Below are positions 17,388-25,980 of a DNA stretch of 64,000 bases, in pieces. The translations under genes were made by a program, and so were the position numbers. Below the pieces are notes generated by a model, which was given only the letters and a program-made list of their open reading frames with translations, did no database searches and was not told the DNA's origin. How positions within the stretch are numbered: the stretch's first letter is position 1; each line of letters begins with the position of its first letter. Source of the DNA: Burkholderiales bacterium (GTDB taxonomy: Bacteria > Pseudomonadota > Gammaproteobacteria > Burkholderiales > Burkholderiaceae_C); NCBI GenBank assembly GCA_028868825.1, contig JAGWTU010000001.1, positions 1 to 64,000 of the forward strand, written 5' to 3'.

Positions 17388-17945
17388 ATGAAGCGCACGC
17401 CAAAAGTCGTCGCCGTCACGGTCGCCACGCTCGCCATCGCGGCGGTTTCCGCGGTTTACGCCTTTCCGGGTCCCGACATGGGGCCGGGCATGGGTCCCGG
17501 GATGATGTCCGGGATTAGGCCCGGAATGGGTCCCGGCATGGGGATGATGGGCGGCATGCATGGCAGCCCGGGCCCCGGCGCCCACGGGGCGATTGGCGAC
17601 ATGAGCGCCTCCGTCGCCGGGCGCATGGCCGACTTGAAGGGCGAACTCAAGATTACGGCGGCGCAGGAGCCGGCCTGGCAAGCGTTCACGAGCAAGGTCG
17701 CCGAGCAGGCCCAGGCCATGCAGGCCCAGCGCCGCAGCCTGCAGGCAGGCGACGTGCCGGCGCCCGACCGAATGGCGCAGCGGACGGCGTTCATGAAGCA
17801 GCGCTTGGCCGGCATGGAGTCGATGAATGCCGCCCTGAAGGATCTGTATGGCGTGCTGACGCCCGAACAGAAGGCGGCAGCCGACAAGCGCCTGGGGTAC
17901 GCGGGTCACGCGCACATGGCCATGGGACCGCGCGCGACGCAATGA
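17388..17945 (+). CDS. Spy/CpxP-like periplasmic protein with Met/Gly/Pro-rich region
   Basis: 185 aa. Signal peptide MKRTPKVVAVTVATLAIAAVSAVYA (1-25). Residues about 28-65 are made of GPGM/PGMGPGM-type repeats, unusually methionine-rich and so possibly metal-binding (copper or silver ligands). The remaining helical part fits the LTxxQ/Spy-CpxP family: 'DLKGELKITAAQEPAWQAF' and 'LKDLYGVLTPEQKAAADKRL'. Such proteins are periplasmic chaperones or metal-stress sensors. ATG 17388 follows GGGAACTCATC. About 230 bp upstream is free of genes. Confidence 0.8.
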   Translation: MKRTPKVVAVTVATLAIAAVSAVYAFPGPDMGPGMGPGMMSGIRPGMGPGMGMMGGMHGSPGPGAHGAIGDMSASVAGRMADLKGELKITAAQEPAWQAFTSKVAEQAQAMQAQRRSLQAGDVPAPDRMAQRTAFMKQRLAGMESMNAALKDLYGVLTPEQKAAADKRLGYAGHAHMAMGPRATQ

Positions 17946-18038
17946 CGGTCGCGCGGCCGAGCGGCGGTGCGGCTGCTCCGCCGCGTGGGCATGCCGTCGA
18001 GCCAGTACGCGGCAGATATCCCATTGCTCGCGTTGATC

Positions 18039-19319
18039 TCAGAAGAAACACCTTGCCCTGAATTCCAGCCGCGTGCGCACCGGCTTCTCGCCGAATTCGG
18101 TCCCCGAGTCGCCGCGGTTGAGCATCAGCCTCAAACGCAACTCCAGGTTGTTGATCCCGGTGTAGACGGCCTCAGGGATCAACGAGAAACTGTGGTCGCC
18201 GGTGTCCGCGATGACGCTCAAGGCCGGCGTGAAGTTGACGATGTCGAAGGGCTCGTTCTGGCTGACGCGCAGGTAGGCGTAGTTCTTCAACGCGTTGGGC
18301 CGGTTGTAGCCCTGGGCCGCAGCACGGCCGGCGGTCTGCAACAGTGCCGGATTCGCGGCGGAAGCCCGCACCAACTCGTAGAACGGGTCGATCTGCGCCG
18401 GCGCATAGCCGCTGCCGTTGCGGTACAGCTCGAAGATGAAGGTCGTGTCGCGCTCGGTCAGGTAGCGCAGCCCGAGCAATGCGCTGGTGTAGTTGCGAGC
18501 CTGCATCGTCAACGTGTTGCCAGCGCCGAGCAAGGCCTGCGGCATATCGGTGGAACTCGCCCATTCGCCGTGCACTTCCAGCGCGTTGCCCAGATTGCGC
18601 GAGAAGTCCAGCCCCAGGCGGGGCCCGCGACCACCCCGACCGGCAACGATCAGGTCCAGGTCGGTATCGAACAACAGCGCGTAGATCTTGACCGCGGGAT
18701 TCAGGTGTCCCGCAGGTCCGAAGGTCGGATTCAGCCCCGATGTCGTGGGCACCACGAGGCCGGTTGCCGAGAGCGTCTTCAGCGGCCCGTCGAAGCTGCG
18801 CACCCAGGTGGCGTCGGCCATCACGAAGCCTTCGCGCGCCATGTCGGGGTCGGTGGGATCCTTGGGCCGCTCGAAGAAGGCCACCGGGTTCCAGGCGTAA
18901 CCCTTGCCCCAGTGCAGCGCGCGCTTGCCGACTTCGGCGGTGCTCGGGGGATCGAACTGCCAGGCCGCATAGGCTTCGTACATGCGGCCGTCGTGGCTGG
19001 AGCCTTGCGCGTCGTCGGCCGTGTTGGCGTGGCCGGTGAAGTTGAAGCTCAGTGTCTCGTGACGCCAGATGCCGGAAGCTTCGACCGCTTCGCTGCGGCG
19101 GTCCAGCGCGTCGCTCGTCTGCCCGGCGAACATCAGCGCGTAGCCCGTCGATCCACGGCGCAGCCACTGGTGCTCGGGCATCAGTTCCACGAAGGCGTTC
19201 CACTCGAAGGCCTTTTTCTCGTAGGCCGAGACATCGAAGCCCTCTGCGGCCGACACCGACGCCGCGCAGGCCATCAAACCTGCCAGCGCGGCCGCCGGCA
19301 GGGCGCGGCCAGGCCTCAC
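18039..19319 (-). CDS. Outer-membrane beta-barrel protein (DUF1302/porin-like) of an export operon
   Basis: 426 aa, GTG start at 19319 overlapping the upstream stop (GTGA). It has a signal peptide (ALPAAALAGLMACAASVSAAE). The body alternates amphipathic strands typical of a barrel ('HETLSFNFTGHAN', 'YEAYAAWQFDPPS', 'NYTSALLGLRYLTERDTTFIFELYRNGSGYA') and ends with an aromatic residue (RARCFF), as outer-membrane proteins do. It is the fourth gene of an ABC ATPase / permease / LolA-like / barrel set, so it may receive or release a lipid or envelope component. The substrate is unknown. Confidence 0.6.
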   Translation of the reverse strand: MRPGRALPAAALAGLMACAASVSAAEGFDVSAYEKKAFEWNAFVELMPEHQWLRRGSTGYALMFAGQTSDALDRRSEAVEASGIWRHETLSFNFTGHANTADDAQGSSHDGRMYEAYAAWQFDPPSTAEVGKRALHWGKGYAWNPVAFFERPKDPTDPDMAREGFVMADATWVRSFDGPLKTLSATGLVVPTTSGLNPTFGPAGHLNPAVKIYALLFDTDLDLIVAGRGGRGPRLGLDFSRNLGNALEVHGEWASSTDMPQALLGAGNTLTMQARNYTSALLGLRYLTERDTTFIFELYRNGSGYAPAQIDPFYELVRASAANPALLQTAGRAAAQGYNRPNALKNYAYLRVSQNEPFDIVNFTPALSVIADTGDHSFSLIPEAVYTGINNLELRLRLMLNRGDSGTEFGEKPVRTRLEFRARCFF

Positions 19320-20041
19320 CGCAGCTCCTTCACCCGCGCCATGTTCTCCAGCGTGAATGCCTCGTCGGGCACCTTGCGGGCGCGGATCTGCCCGTACAGC
19401 ATCAGCGACTTGTAGCCCTTGTACAGCGGGCTGTCGGTCTCCAGCGTGGCCGGCCGCCTGATGCCGCCGCCGAAGTCCTTGGTGTCGGAGAATCGCAATG
19501 TCTTGATCAGCATGCCGCTGGCGGCATGGCACTCGATCACCGTCGGCAGCGCGGTCTTCTTGTCGACCGTCATCTTCAGGCGGTCGTAGGCCACGTCTGC
19601 GCTCTTGGCCTTGAGTGCCAGCACGTAGTTGTCTTTGTCCTCGGTGAGGCCCTGGACGTCATATTCGGCCGCATAGTCCAGGCGCAGGATGTCGGCGTTG
19701 TTGAAGACGCCGCCGATCACGGACTGCAGGCTGGCGATGCGCACCGGCTTGCCGACGTTCGGGATGTACAGCCACATGTTCTCGCCCAGCCGCAAGGTGG
19801 AGCGCCCTTGCTCGCTGGGCGGATCCAGGAACAGCGCGACGAGCTTGTCGCTGCCCTTCTTCACCGAATAGAGAACAAACTCCTGGTGACTGCCGTCGGG
19901 CTCGATGTTGATGAGCTTGCGCAAGCTCTCGTACGACTCGGGCTCCAGGTTGCGGTCCACCTTCTTCAGCAACTGCGTGCCGTCGACGGCGAACGCCGGC
20001 CACGCCAACACGGCGCACAACAGGACGAGCAACTTCTTCAT
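19316..20041 (-). CDS. Outer-membrane lipoprotein-sorting (LolA-like) periplasmic protein
   Basis: 241 aa from ATG 20041, chosen because it begins a clean signal peptide (MKKLLVLLCAVLAWPAFA). A start at 20068 would overlap the permease end. Family pattern: 'LLKKVDRNLEPESYESLRKLINIEPDGS', 'GRSTLRLGENMWLYIPNVGKPVRIASLQSV', then 'GIRRPATLETDSPLYKG'. This is the LolA/LolB-like fold found beside FtsX/LolC-type ABC transporters. It probably carries a lipid or lipoprotein from the ABC permease toward the outer-membrane barrel encoded next. Confidence 0.8.
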   Translation of the reverse strand: MKKLLVLLCAVLAWPAFAVDGTQLLKKVDRNLEPESYESLRKLINIEPDGSHQEFVLYSVKKGSDKLVALFLDPPSEQGRSTLRLGENMWLYIPNVGKPVRIASLQSVIGGVFNNADILRLDYAAEYDVQGLTEDKDNYVLALKAKSADVAYDRLKMTVDKKTALPTVIECHAASGMLIKTLRFSDTKDFGGGIRRPATLETDSPLYKGYKSLMLYGQIRARKVPDEAFTLENMARVKELR

Positions 20042-20060
20042 GGCGAGTTTTCGGGTGGGG

Positions 20061-21308
20061 TCAGACATGGCGCAGGGCCTCGATCGGATCCAGGCGCGAA
20101 GCCTTCCAGGCCGGCTGCAGGCTGGCCAGCACGGCCACGCCGAGTACCATCGCGGCGATGGCGACGTTGTCCATCACACCGATGCGAGGCACCAGCACGA
20201 GTTCCTGCTGCTGGCCGAAGATGAAGTGCAATTGCCAGATGTCCAGGGCATAGATCACCGCCAGGCTGATCACGGTGCCGAGCGCGGTGCCGATCAAGCC
20301 CAGCAGCAGCCCTTCGGCGAGGAAGAGCGACAGGATGCGGCGCGGCGGGGTGCCGATGGCGGCGATGGTGCCGATCTCGCGGATGCGCTCGTACACCGCC
20401 ATCACCATCACGTTCATCACGCTGACCAGCACGATGGCCACCAGCATGACCTTGATGAACACTGTCATGAGGTCGATCATCCGGGCCAGATTCGCGAAAG
20501 GCGACAGGTCGGCCCACGAATGCACTTCCAGCACCGGCCTGCCTTCCTTGTCGAGCTGGCCTGCCAGGGCCTGCTTCAGACGGCTTTCCGTGCGGTCCAG
20601 CATCGACGGATCCTTCAAGCGGATCGCGATCTCGCTGACCTCGGGCTCCTTCATGCGCAGCAACTCGCGCGCGTCGGCGATATCGATGTAGCTGTCGCGC
20701 CCGCCCGGGCCGGAGATGCTCTCGAGCACGCCGCGGACGACGAAGGTCTTGCCGTTGACCGAGCCGTCCCGGTTGGTTGTCACCAGCACGATGTTGTCGC
20801 CGACCTGGGTCTTCATGCCGCGGGCCAGCAGCACCGGGATCAGGATCTCGCCCTTGCCGATCAGCGGGCCTTCCTTGCGGCCTTCGACGATCCGCCTGGC
20901 CAGCAACGGCACGGTCGCCGCCTCGCGCTCCGGATCGACGCCGTTGACGCGCACGCTGGTGGTCTCGACGAAGTTGCTGTACATGCCGCCGAATTTCACT
21001 CGCGGCGACCAGGTCTGCACGTCGCCGAACCGCCCCAGCACCTGCTCGACTTTGGCAACATCGGCCGGGCCCATGTTCAGGTTCAGCGGCAGGTTGTCGA
21101 TCGACGCTACATAGCCCGCGCGGTGGACTTCGAGATGGCCGAGCACCGAGTCGGTGATCTGGCCGACCATCGATGCCTTGAACGATCCGGTGACCGAGAT
21201 GAACAGCAACACCGCGACCATCCCGATGCTGATCAGCAGCAGCGTCAGCACGGTACGGCGCCGGTAGCGCGACAGGTTGCGCCCGGCGATCTTGAGGACG
21301 TCAAGCAT
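20061..21308 (-). CDS. ABC transporter permease, FtsX/LolC/MacB type
   Basis: 415 aa from ATG 21308, which overlaps the ATPase end by eight bases. The N-terminal helix (TVLTLLLISIGMVAVLLFISVTGSF) is followed by a long periplasmic MacB-PCD-like domain (about 45-285). Three C-terminal helices follow ('VFIKVMLVAIVLVSVMNVMVMAVYERIREIGTIAAIGTP', 'GLLLGLIGTALGTVISLAVIYAL', 'VAIAAMVLGVAVLASLQPAW'), ending with the usual SRLDPIEALRHV. This family drives periplasmic substrate extraction rather than membrane import. Confidence 0.88.
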   Translation of the reverse strand: MLDVLKIAGRNLSRYRRRTVLTLLLISIGMVAVLLFISVTGSFKASMVGQITDSVLGHLEVHRAGYVASIDNLPLNLNMGPADVAKVEQVLGRFGDVQTWSPRVKFGGMYSNFVETTSVRVNGVDPEREAATVPLLARRIVEGRKEGPLIGKGEILIPVLLARGMKTQVGDNIVLVTTNRDGSVNGKTFVVRGVLESISGPGGRDSYIDIADARELLRMKEPEVSEIAIRLKDPSMLDRTESRLKQALAGQLDKEGRPVLEVHSWADLSPFANLARMIDLMTVFIKVMLVAIVLVSVMNVMVMAVYERIREIGTIAAIGTPPRRILSLFLAEGLLLGLIGTALGTVISLAVIYALDIWQLHFIFGQQQELVLVPRIGVMDNVAIAAMVLGVAVLASLQPAWKASRLDPIEALRHV

Positions 21309-22005
21309 GAGCGGCCTCGCGCTTGTCGGTGGTGGAAACGACATGGCCGTCTTCGAGCGTGTAAGTGACCTCGGCCTCGGACATGATCTTCGTGTCGTGG
21401 GTCGAGAAGACGAAGGTGGTGCCGAATTCGTCGCGCATCTTCTTCATCAGATCGATGATCCGATAGGCGGTGTCGTGGTCGAGGTTGGCGGTGGGCTCGT
21501 CGGCGAGCACCAGCCTGGCGTTGCTGACCAGGGCGCGGGCGACGGCGACGCGCTGCTTCTGCCCCCCCGAGAGCTGGTCGGGCCGCTTGTCGGCCTGCGC
21601 CTCCATGCCCACCGCGCGCAGCAGCCGCATCACCTGTTCGCGGCGCCGGGGCGCCGGCCACTGCTGCACCATGATCAGCGGGTATTCGATGTTCTCGTAG
21701 GCAGTGAGCACCGGCACCAGGTTGAAGTCCTGGAAGATGAAGCCGATGTTCCTGCCGCGGAATTGCGCCGCGGCGCGCCGGTCCAGTGTCGCGATGTCGG
21801 AGTCGAGGACGGTCAGCGTCCCCGAGCTCGGGTGGTCGAGGCAGCCGATCAGGTTCAGCAGCGTGCTCTTGCCGCTGCCCGAAGGCCCGACGAAAGCGAC
21901 GAAGGAAGCGGCCTCGATGCTGAAGTCGGCGCCGTTGACCGCCTGCACCTCGACATCGCCGCTGCGGTAGGTCTTGGTCAAGCCCTTTGCGATCACGAGA
22001 CTCAT
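21301..22005 (-). CDS. ABC transporter ATP-binding protein (LolD/MacB type)
   Basis: 234 aa, ATG 22005 behind AAAGG. Walker A GPSGSGKST, Q-loop (GFIFQDFNLVPVLTAYENIEYPL), signature LSGGQKQRVAVARAL, Walker B LVLADEPTANLD and the H-loop STHD are all present. It powers the adjacent FtsX-like permease, with the LolA-like protein and barrel as likely partners. First gene of the four-gene minus-strand operon. Confidence 0.92.
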   Translation of the reverse strand: MSLVIAKGLTKTYRSGDVEVQAVNGADFSIEAASFVAFVGPSGSGKSTLLNLIGCLDHPSSGTLTVLDSDIATLDRRAAAQFRGRNIGFIFQDFNLVPVLTAYENIEYPLIMVQQWPAPRRREQVMRLLRAVGMEAQADKRPDQLSGGQKQRVAVARALVSNARLVLADEPTANLDHDTAYRIIDLMKKMRDEFGTTFVFSTHDTKIMSEAEVTYTLEDGHVVSTTDKREAAHA

Positions 22006-22180
22006 GAGCTTGCCTTTCGGTTGCCGCGTCAGGTCAGCCGATGGCGCGTGCAATGGCGGAATGAATGGGTTGCGGCGACGAACGCCGCGCTGAATTCGAC
22101 CGGCGCCAGCGGGTCGCTGGCGTCCGGGCATACGGGCATACAGTGCGCGCGGCCCTACGTCGGTGCATGACGCCGGCGGC

Positions 22181-22597
22181 TCATTGCAGGCGCGGCTTGA
22201 GCACGGCCTGGACATCGGCATCGGACCACGCGCCTTTGATGCCGGGCATCGTGCCCGGACCGGCCGGGAAGTTGACGAACTCCACCGCGCTGCCGTCGGC
22301 CCGCTTGTACCGATATTGACCGTCGACCAGGACGACGATCGGCAGGTGGCCTTTGAGACCCAGGGCCTGCAGACGCTTCTCGGCCGCGGGCGTCTCCATG
22401 TCGATTTCGACCACCTTGACCTTGCCGCCCTGCTTGCCCAGCCACTCGCGCAGCGGCACGAGCGCGGCGTGCACGGGCGGGTGCGAGAACGCGATGATTT
22501 CCACCACCGGGGGCATTGCAGGGGCCGCATGGGCGGACAGGCTCAGCGCGGCTGCCGACAACAGCCATTGCCTGCGGGTGCTCAGGGCGAACTTCAT
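22181..22597 (-). CDS. Periplasmic thioredoxin-like hypothetical protein
   Basis: 138 aa from ATG 22597, preferred over an ATGA-overlapping start at 22612 because AAGGA sits seven bases upstream. Signal peptide MKFALSTRRQWLLSAAALSLSAHA. The mature part has a thioredoxin-like pattern ('PPVVEIIAFSHPPVHAALVPLREWL', 'KVVEIDMETPAAEKRLQALGLKGHLPIVVLVDGQYRYKRADGS'), but the usual CxxC is replaced (FSHPPV), so it is probably not redox active. It is coupled to the DUF4395 gene. Confidence 0.6.
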   Translation of the reverse strand: MKFALSTRRQWLLSAAALSLSAHAAPAMPPVVEIIAFSHPPVHAALVPLREWLGKQGGKVKVVEIDMETPAAEKRLQALGLKGHLPIVVLVDGQYRYKRADGSAVEFVNFPAGPGTMPGIKGAWSDADVQAVLKPRLQ

Positions 22598-22608
22598 CGA
22601 TGCATCCT

Positions 22609-23373
22609 TCATTTGCAGTTGTTGTGCAGCTTCCACATGGCCTCGTGGCCCAGGGCCTTGGCGAAATCGGGAACCTTGCAGCGTTCGGCTTCCGCGGCGT
22701 CGGCGGCCGTCGGTGGCGCGGCCGTGGCGGCAGCAACGGCTGAGACACCCGGCGCATGGACGTAGGGATCGTGACCCGCCACCCATTGCGCGACGACGCC
22801 GATCACGCCCAGGAAGGCGAGCAGGACGGCGCCATGCGCGAGGCTGCCGCCGGCACCGGGCTGCGGCTGGTATTCGCAGACGCCGCCGGGGCAGAGCTGG
22901 GCCTGTTCCTGGTGGAATGCGTTGTAGACCTTGCAGCCGATGCAGATGCCGAACGATGACTCGAAGAACAACAGCACCAAGCACGATAGGCAGACGAACA
23001 GGTTGATCGGGCCGACGAGATGTTCGATCACGACCAGATAGAGCATCGTCGATGCCAGCACGAAGCCGATCGCCCAGGCGAAGCGCTTCTGGGGTGCGCC
23101 CACCCACTCGGGCTGTTGCCGGTGGACGACCCATTGGCCCAGGATCAGGGTCGGGGCGTAGCGCGGGTTGACGAAGATCCGGATCGTGAAGTCGATCAGG
23201 AAGGCGATCACGAAGACCCGGGTCGGTTGGAAATTGCCGACCAGCCAGGCATTCAAGAAAGAGACGATCGCGAACAGGAAGACGATGCCGGCAGCGGCGC
23301 GCACGGCCCGTTCGTTGAGCACCGGGACGGCGTAACCCTCGCGTCGTTCGCCGAACGTGAAGAAGGCTGGCAT
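22609..23373 (-). CDS. DUF4395-family membrane protein
   Basis: 254 aa with four hydrophobic helices in the first 135 residues (including 'AGIVFLFAIVSFLNAWLVG' and 'LFVCLSCLVLLFFESSFGICIGCKVYN'). The DUF4395 core 'NERAVRAAAG', 'NPRYAPTLILGQWV' and the GICIGC motif are visible. A fifth helix and a cysteine-containing C-terminus (CKVPDFAKALGHEAMWKLHNNCK) follow. DUF4395 proteins are often found beside thioredoxin or sulfur-handling genes. The next gene downstream is thioredoxin-like. Function unknown. Confidence 0.75.
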   Translation of the reverse strand: MPAFFTFGERREGYAVPVLNERAVRAAAGIVFLFAIVSFLNAWLVGNFQPTRVFVIAFLIDFTIRIFVNPRYAPTLILGQWVVHRQQPEWVGAPQKRFAWAIGFVLASTMLYLVVIEHLVGPINLFVCLSCLVLLFFESSFGICIGCKVYNAFHQEQAQLCPGGVCEYQPQPGAGGSLAHGAVLLAFLGVIGVVAQWVAGHDPYVHAPGVSAVAAATAAPPTAADAAEAERCKVPDFAKALGHEAMWKLHNNCK

Positions 23374-23547
23374 GATGACCGTGACAGGAGTTGGGGATGC
23401 GACAAGAGGGATTGAACGCCCGGGCCTGCTTGGTTTCGGTGTCGCGGATCAATGGAATTGCATCCCCGGCTTGCGTCCAGCGCCCTTGCAACACTGCGAT
23501 ACAAGAAGTCCTGCGCCCACGCCCCGGCCTGTAGGAACCTCATCCCC

Positions 23548-24279
23548 GTGGAAAAGAAAGACAGCATCCTGATCGTCGACGACGATCCCGAGATCCGCGA
23601 GTTGCTGGTGAACTACCTGGCGCGCAGCGGCTTCGACACCGTCGCCGCCGCCAACGGCCGCGAGTTGTGGCAGGCACTCGACCGCCACGCGATCGACCTC
23701 GTCGTGCTCGACCTGATGCTGCCCGACTTCGACGGGCTCACGGCCTGCCGCGACCTGCGCTCGCGCTCGAACCTGCCGGTGCTGATGCTCACCGCGCGCG
23801 GCGAGGAAGCCGACCGCATCCTCGGCATCGAGATGGGCGCCGACGACTACCTCGTCAAGCCCTTCAGTCCGCGCGAGCTGCTGGCGCGCATCAAGGGAAT
23901 CCTGCGCCGCACCCGCGCCCTGCCGCCGAACCTGCGACCGGAGCTCCAGCGCTGCCTGCGCTTCGCCGGCTGGAAGCTCGACACGGCGACGCGCGTGCTG
24001 ACCGGCTCGGACGGCGTCGCGACGCCCTTGTCCGGGGCGGAATTCCGCTTGCTGCGCATCCTGCTGGATCATCCGAACCGCGTGCTCAACCGCGACCAGC
24101 TCGTCGAGCTGATCCATGGGCGCGAGGCCGGGCCCTACGACCGGGCGATCGACGTGCAGGTCAGCCGCCTGCGCCAGCGCCTGCAGGACGACGGGCGCGA
24201 GGCGCGCCTGATCAAGACCGTGCGCGGCGAAGGCTACGTGCTGGCCGCGGCGGTGGAGGGCTCGGCCTCGTGCGACTGA
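23548..24279 (+). CDS. OmpR-family response regulator
   Basis: 243 aa, GTG start at 23548 after AGGA. The receiver domain (5-120) has the acidic pair DDD near residue 12, the phospho-acceptor Asp in 'LVVLDLMLPDFDGL' and the conserved Lys in 'DDYLVKPFSPRELLARI'. The C-terminal winged helix (about 150-235) has 'LSGAEFRLLRILLDHPNRVLNRDQL' and 'VSRLRQRLQDDGREARLIKTVRGEGYVL'. It overlaps the kinase gene by ten bases, so the two form one system. Confidence 0.93.
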   Translation: MEKKDSILIVDDDPEIRELLVNYLARSGFDTVAAANGRELWQALDRHAIDLVVLDLMLPDFDGLTACRDLRSRSNLPVLMLTARGEEADRILGIEMGADDYLVKPFSPRELLARIKGILRRTRALPPNLRPELQRCLRFAGWKLDTATRVLTGSDGVATPLSGAEFRLLRILLDHPNRVLNRDQLVELIHGREAGPYDRAIDVQVSRLRQRLQDDGREARLIKTVRGEGYVLAAAVEGSASCD

Positions 24280-25310
24280 AGCTGCAACGATGGTTGCCTA
24301 AGACACTTTCCGGCCGCATGACCTTGATCCTGGTGGCGGGCCTGCTGGCGGCGCAGGCCGCCGGCTTGGTCTGGCACCTCAACGAGCGCGCGAACCTGAT
24401 GGCGGCCGGCCACGTCCATGCCGGCATGCCGCAGATGGACGCGCTGCCGCTGCGCTTCATCGTGCACGTGGCGCTAACCCTGGTCGCGCTCATCGTCGCC
24501 GCGCTGGTGGCGGTGCGCTGGGCGACCCGGCCGCTGCAGCAACTGGCGCAAGCGGCCAACGCCTTCGCGCACGATCTGGACGCACCGCCGCTGCCCGAGT
24601 CGGGGCCGGAGGAGGTGCGCCAGGCCGCCGAGGCGTTCAACTTCATGCAGCAGCGCCTGCGCGGCCTGGTGGTCGAGCGCGGGCGCGCTCTGGCCGCCGT
24701 GTCGCACGACCTGCGCACGCCGCTGACTCGCATGCGGCTGCGCGCCGAACTGGTCGAGGACCCGGCGCTGCAGGCCAAGCTCGATGCCGACATCGACTCG
24801 ATGCAGGCGATGGTCGACGGCGTGCTTTCCTACCTGCGTGGGCTGGAAGATACCGAGCCCGTGCAGGCCATCAACATGGAGGCGCTGCTGTCGAGCATCG
24901 TCGACGACCAGCACGCCCTGGGTCACCGGGTCACCTTGGTCGAGCGGTCCGCCGGCCAGCCGGCACCCGCGGCGCTGCACGGGAAGCTCTCGGTGCTCAG
25001 GCGCGCGGTCATCAATCTCGTCGACAACGCCGTGACCTACGGGCAGAGCGCGGCGGTCCACATCCATGACGAGCCCGGCGTGATCCAGGTGGTCGTCGAC
25101 GACGATGGCCCGGGCATTCCGCCGCCGGATCTGCAGCGGGTGACGGAGCCCTTCGTCCGCCTCGACGCCGCGCGCGCCCTGGCGTCGGGCGGGGTCGGCA
25201 TGGGGCTGGCGATCGTCCGCGATGCCGCGGCATTTCACGGCGGCAGTCTGCGGCTCGAGAACCGTCCGGCCGGGGGCTTGCGCGCCGTGCTGGCGCTGCC
25301 GAGGCGCTGA
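24270..25310 (+). CDS. Sensor histidine kinase, HAMP/EnvZ type
   Basis: 346 aa, GTG start at 24270 inside the regulator end. Two membrane helices (about 18-38 and 66-90) flank a very short periplasmic loop of about 28 residues. A HAMP segment (RPLQQLAQAANAFAHDLD) and H-box 'ALAAVSHDLRTPLTRMRLRAELV' follow. The N box is 'RRAVINLVDNAVTYG' and the G boxes are 'DDDGPGIPP' and 'GGVGMGLAIVRDAAAFHGG'. The small loop contains HVHAGMPQMD, with His and Met, compatible with metal sensing. It overlaps the ECF sigma gene start (ATGA). Confidence 0.93.
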   Translation: MRLKLQRWLPKTLSGRMTLILVAGLLAAQAAGLVWHLNERANLMAAGHVHAGMPQMDALPLRFIVHVALTLVALIVAALVAVRWATRPLQQLAQAANAFAHDLDAPPLPESGPEEVRQAAEAFNFMQQRLRGLVVERGRALAAVSHDLRTPLTRMRLRAELVEDPALQAKLDADIDSMQAMVDGVLSYLRGLEDTEPVQAINMEALLSSIVDDQHALGHRVTLVERSAGQPAPAALHGKLSVLRRAVINLVDNAVTYGQSAAVHIHDEPGVIQVVVDDDGPGIPPPDLQRVTEPFVRLDAARALASGGVGMGLAIVRDAAAFHGGSLRLENRPAGGLRAVLALPRR

Positions 25311-25903
25311 TGAGTCGCGGCTTTCGGCCCCACCGGGACCCTGCCGAGGACGAGGCCCATGCCTGCGTCACGGCCGCCTGGCGCGCGCACGAACGCGAGT
25401 TGCTGGGTTACCTGCGGCGCAGCCTGGCGGACGCCGACGCGGCCGACGACCTGCTGCAGGATGTCTTCGTCAAGGCGATGCGCCAGGGCAAGGACTTCTG
25501 CTCGCTGGACAATCCCCGCGCCTGGCTGTTCACGGTGGTGCGCCATAAGCTCATCGACCGCGCGCGCACCACGCATCCGACCTCGCCGCTGAGCGAGGAC
25601 GAACTCGCGAACCTTGCCCTGCCCGAGGAGCCCGTCGCACCGGTCGATGCACTGGCCGATTGCCTCGCCCGCGCGCTGGGCGAGTTGTCGGCCCCTGACG
25701 CGGCGATCCTGCGCGCCTGCGACCTCGAAGGCATGACCCAACGGCACTTCGCCGAGATCCATGGCCTGAGCCTCCCGGCGGCCAAGGCGCGGCTTCAACG
25801 CGCCCGCCAGCGCCTGCGCGACCGCATCGCCACGGCCTGTCAGCTGCGGTTCGAAGCCGACGGCAGCGTCGCCGGCCACGTGCCGCGGCCGCCGGCCGAT
25901 TGA
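25310..25903 (+). CDS. ECF-type RNA polymerase sigma factor
   Basis: 197 aa. Region 2 contains 'ERELLGYLRRSLADADAADDLLQDVFVKAM' and 'NPRAWLFTVVRHKLIDRAR'. Region 4 has 'LGELSAPDAAILRACDLEGMTQRHFAEIHGLSLPAAKARLQRARQRLRDRI'. It starts in the kinase stop codon (TGATGAG), so it is translationally coupled to a two-component system. No anti-sigma gene is adjacent. The C-terminal 20 residues include CQLRFEADGSV, a common tail in SigZ-like factors. Confidence 0.9.
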   Translation: MSRGFRPHRDPAEDEAHACVTAAWRAHERELLGYLRRSLADADAADDLLQDVFVKAMRQGKDFCSLDNPRAWLFTVVRHKLIDRARTTHPTSPLSEDELANLALPEEPVAPVDALADCLARALGELSAPDAAILRACDLEGMTQRHFAEIHGLSLPAAKARLQRARQRLRDRIATACQLRFEADGSVAGHVPRPPAD

Positions 25904-25980
25904 TCTGGCTCAAACGGGGCTGCAGCGGCGGCTGCATCCTTTGACGGCCGTCTTCGTCTTCTGGACGGAGACACGAAGCG

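Noticed and set aside
17480-17560. GPGMGPGM-type DNA repeats as a tandem-repeat locus
   Set aside because: They are in frame and code for the Met/Gly/Pro-rich part of the Spy-like protein.
17967-19415. 482-codon plus-strand open frame
   Set aside because: Antisense to the outer-membrane barrel gene, which has signal peptide, coupling and barrel strands. The plus frame lacks any domain.
19905-21368. 487-codon plus-strand open frame
   Set aside because: Antisense to the FtsX-type permease and LolA-like genes. It is composed mostly of His/Asp/Gln runs typical of reversed codons.
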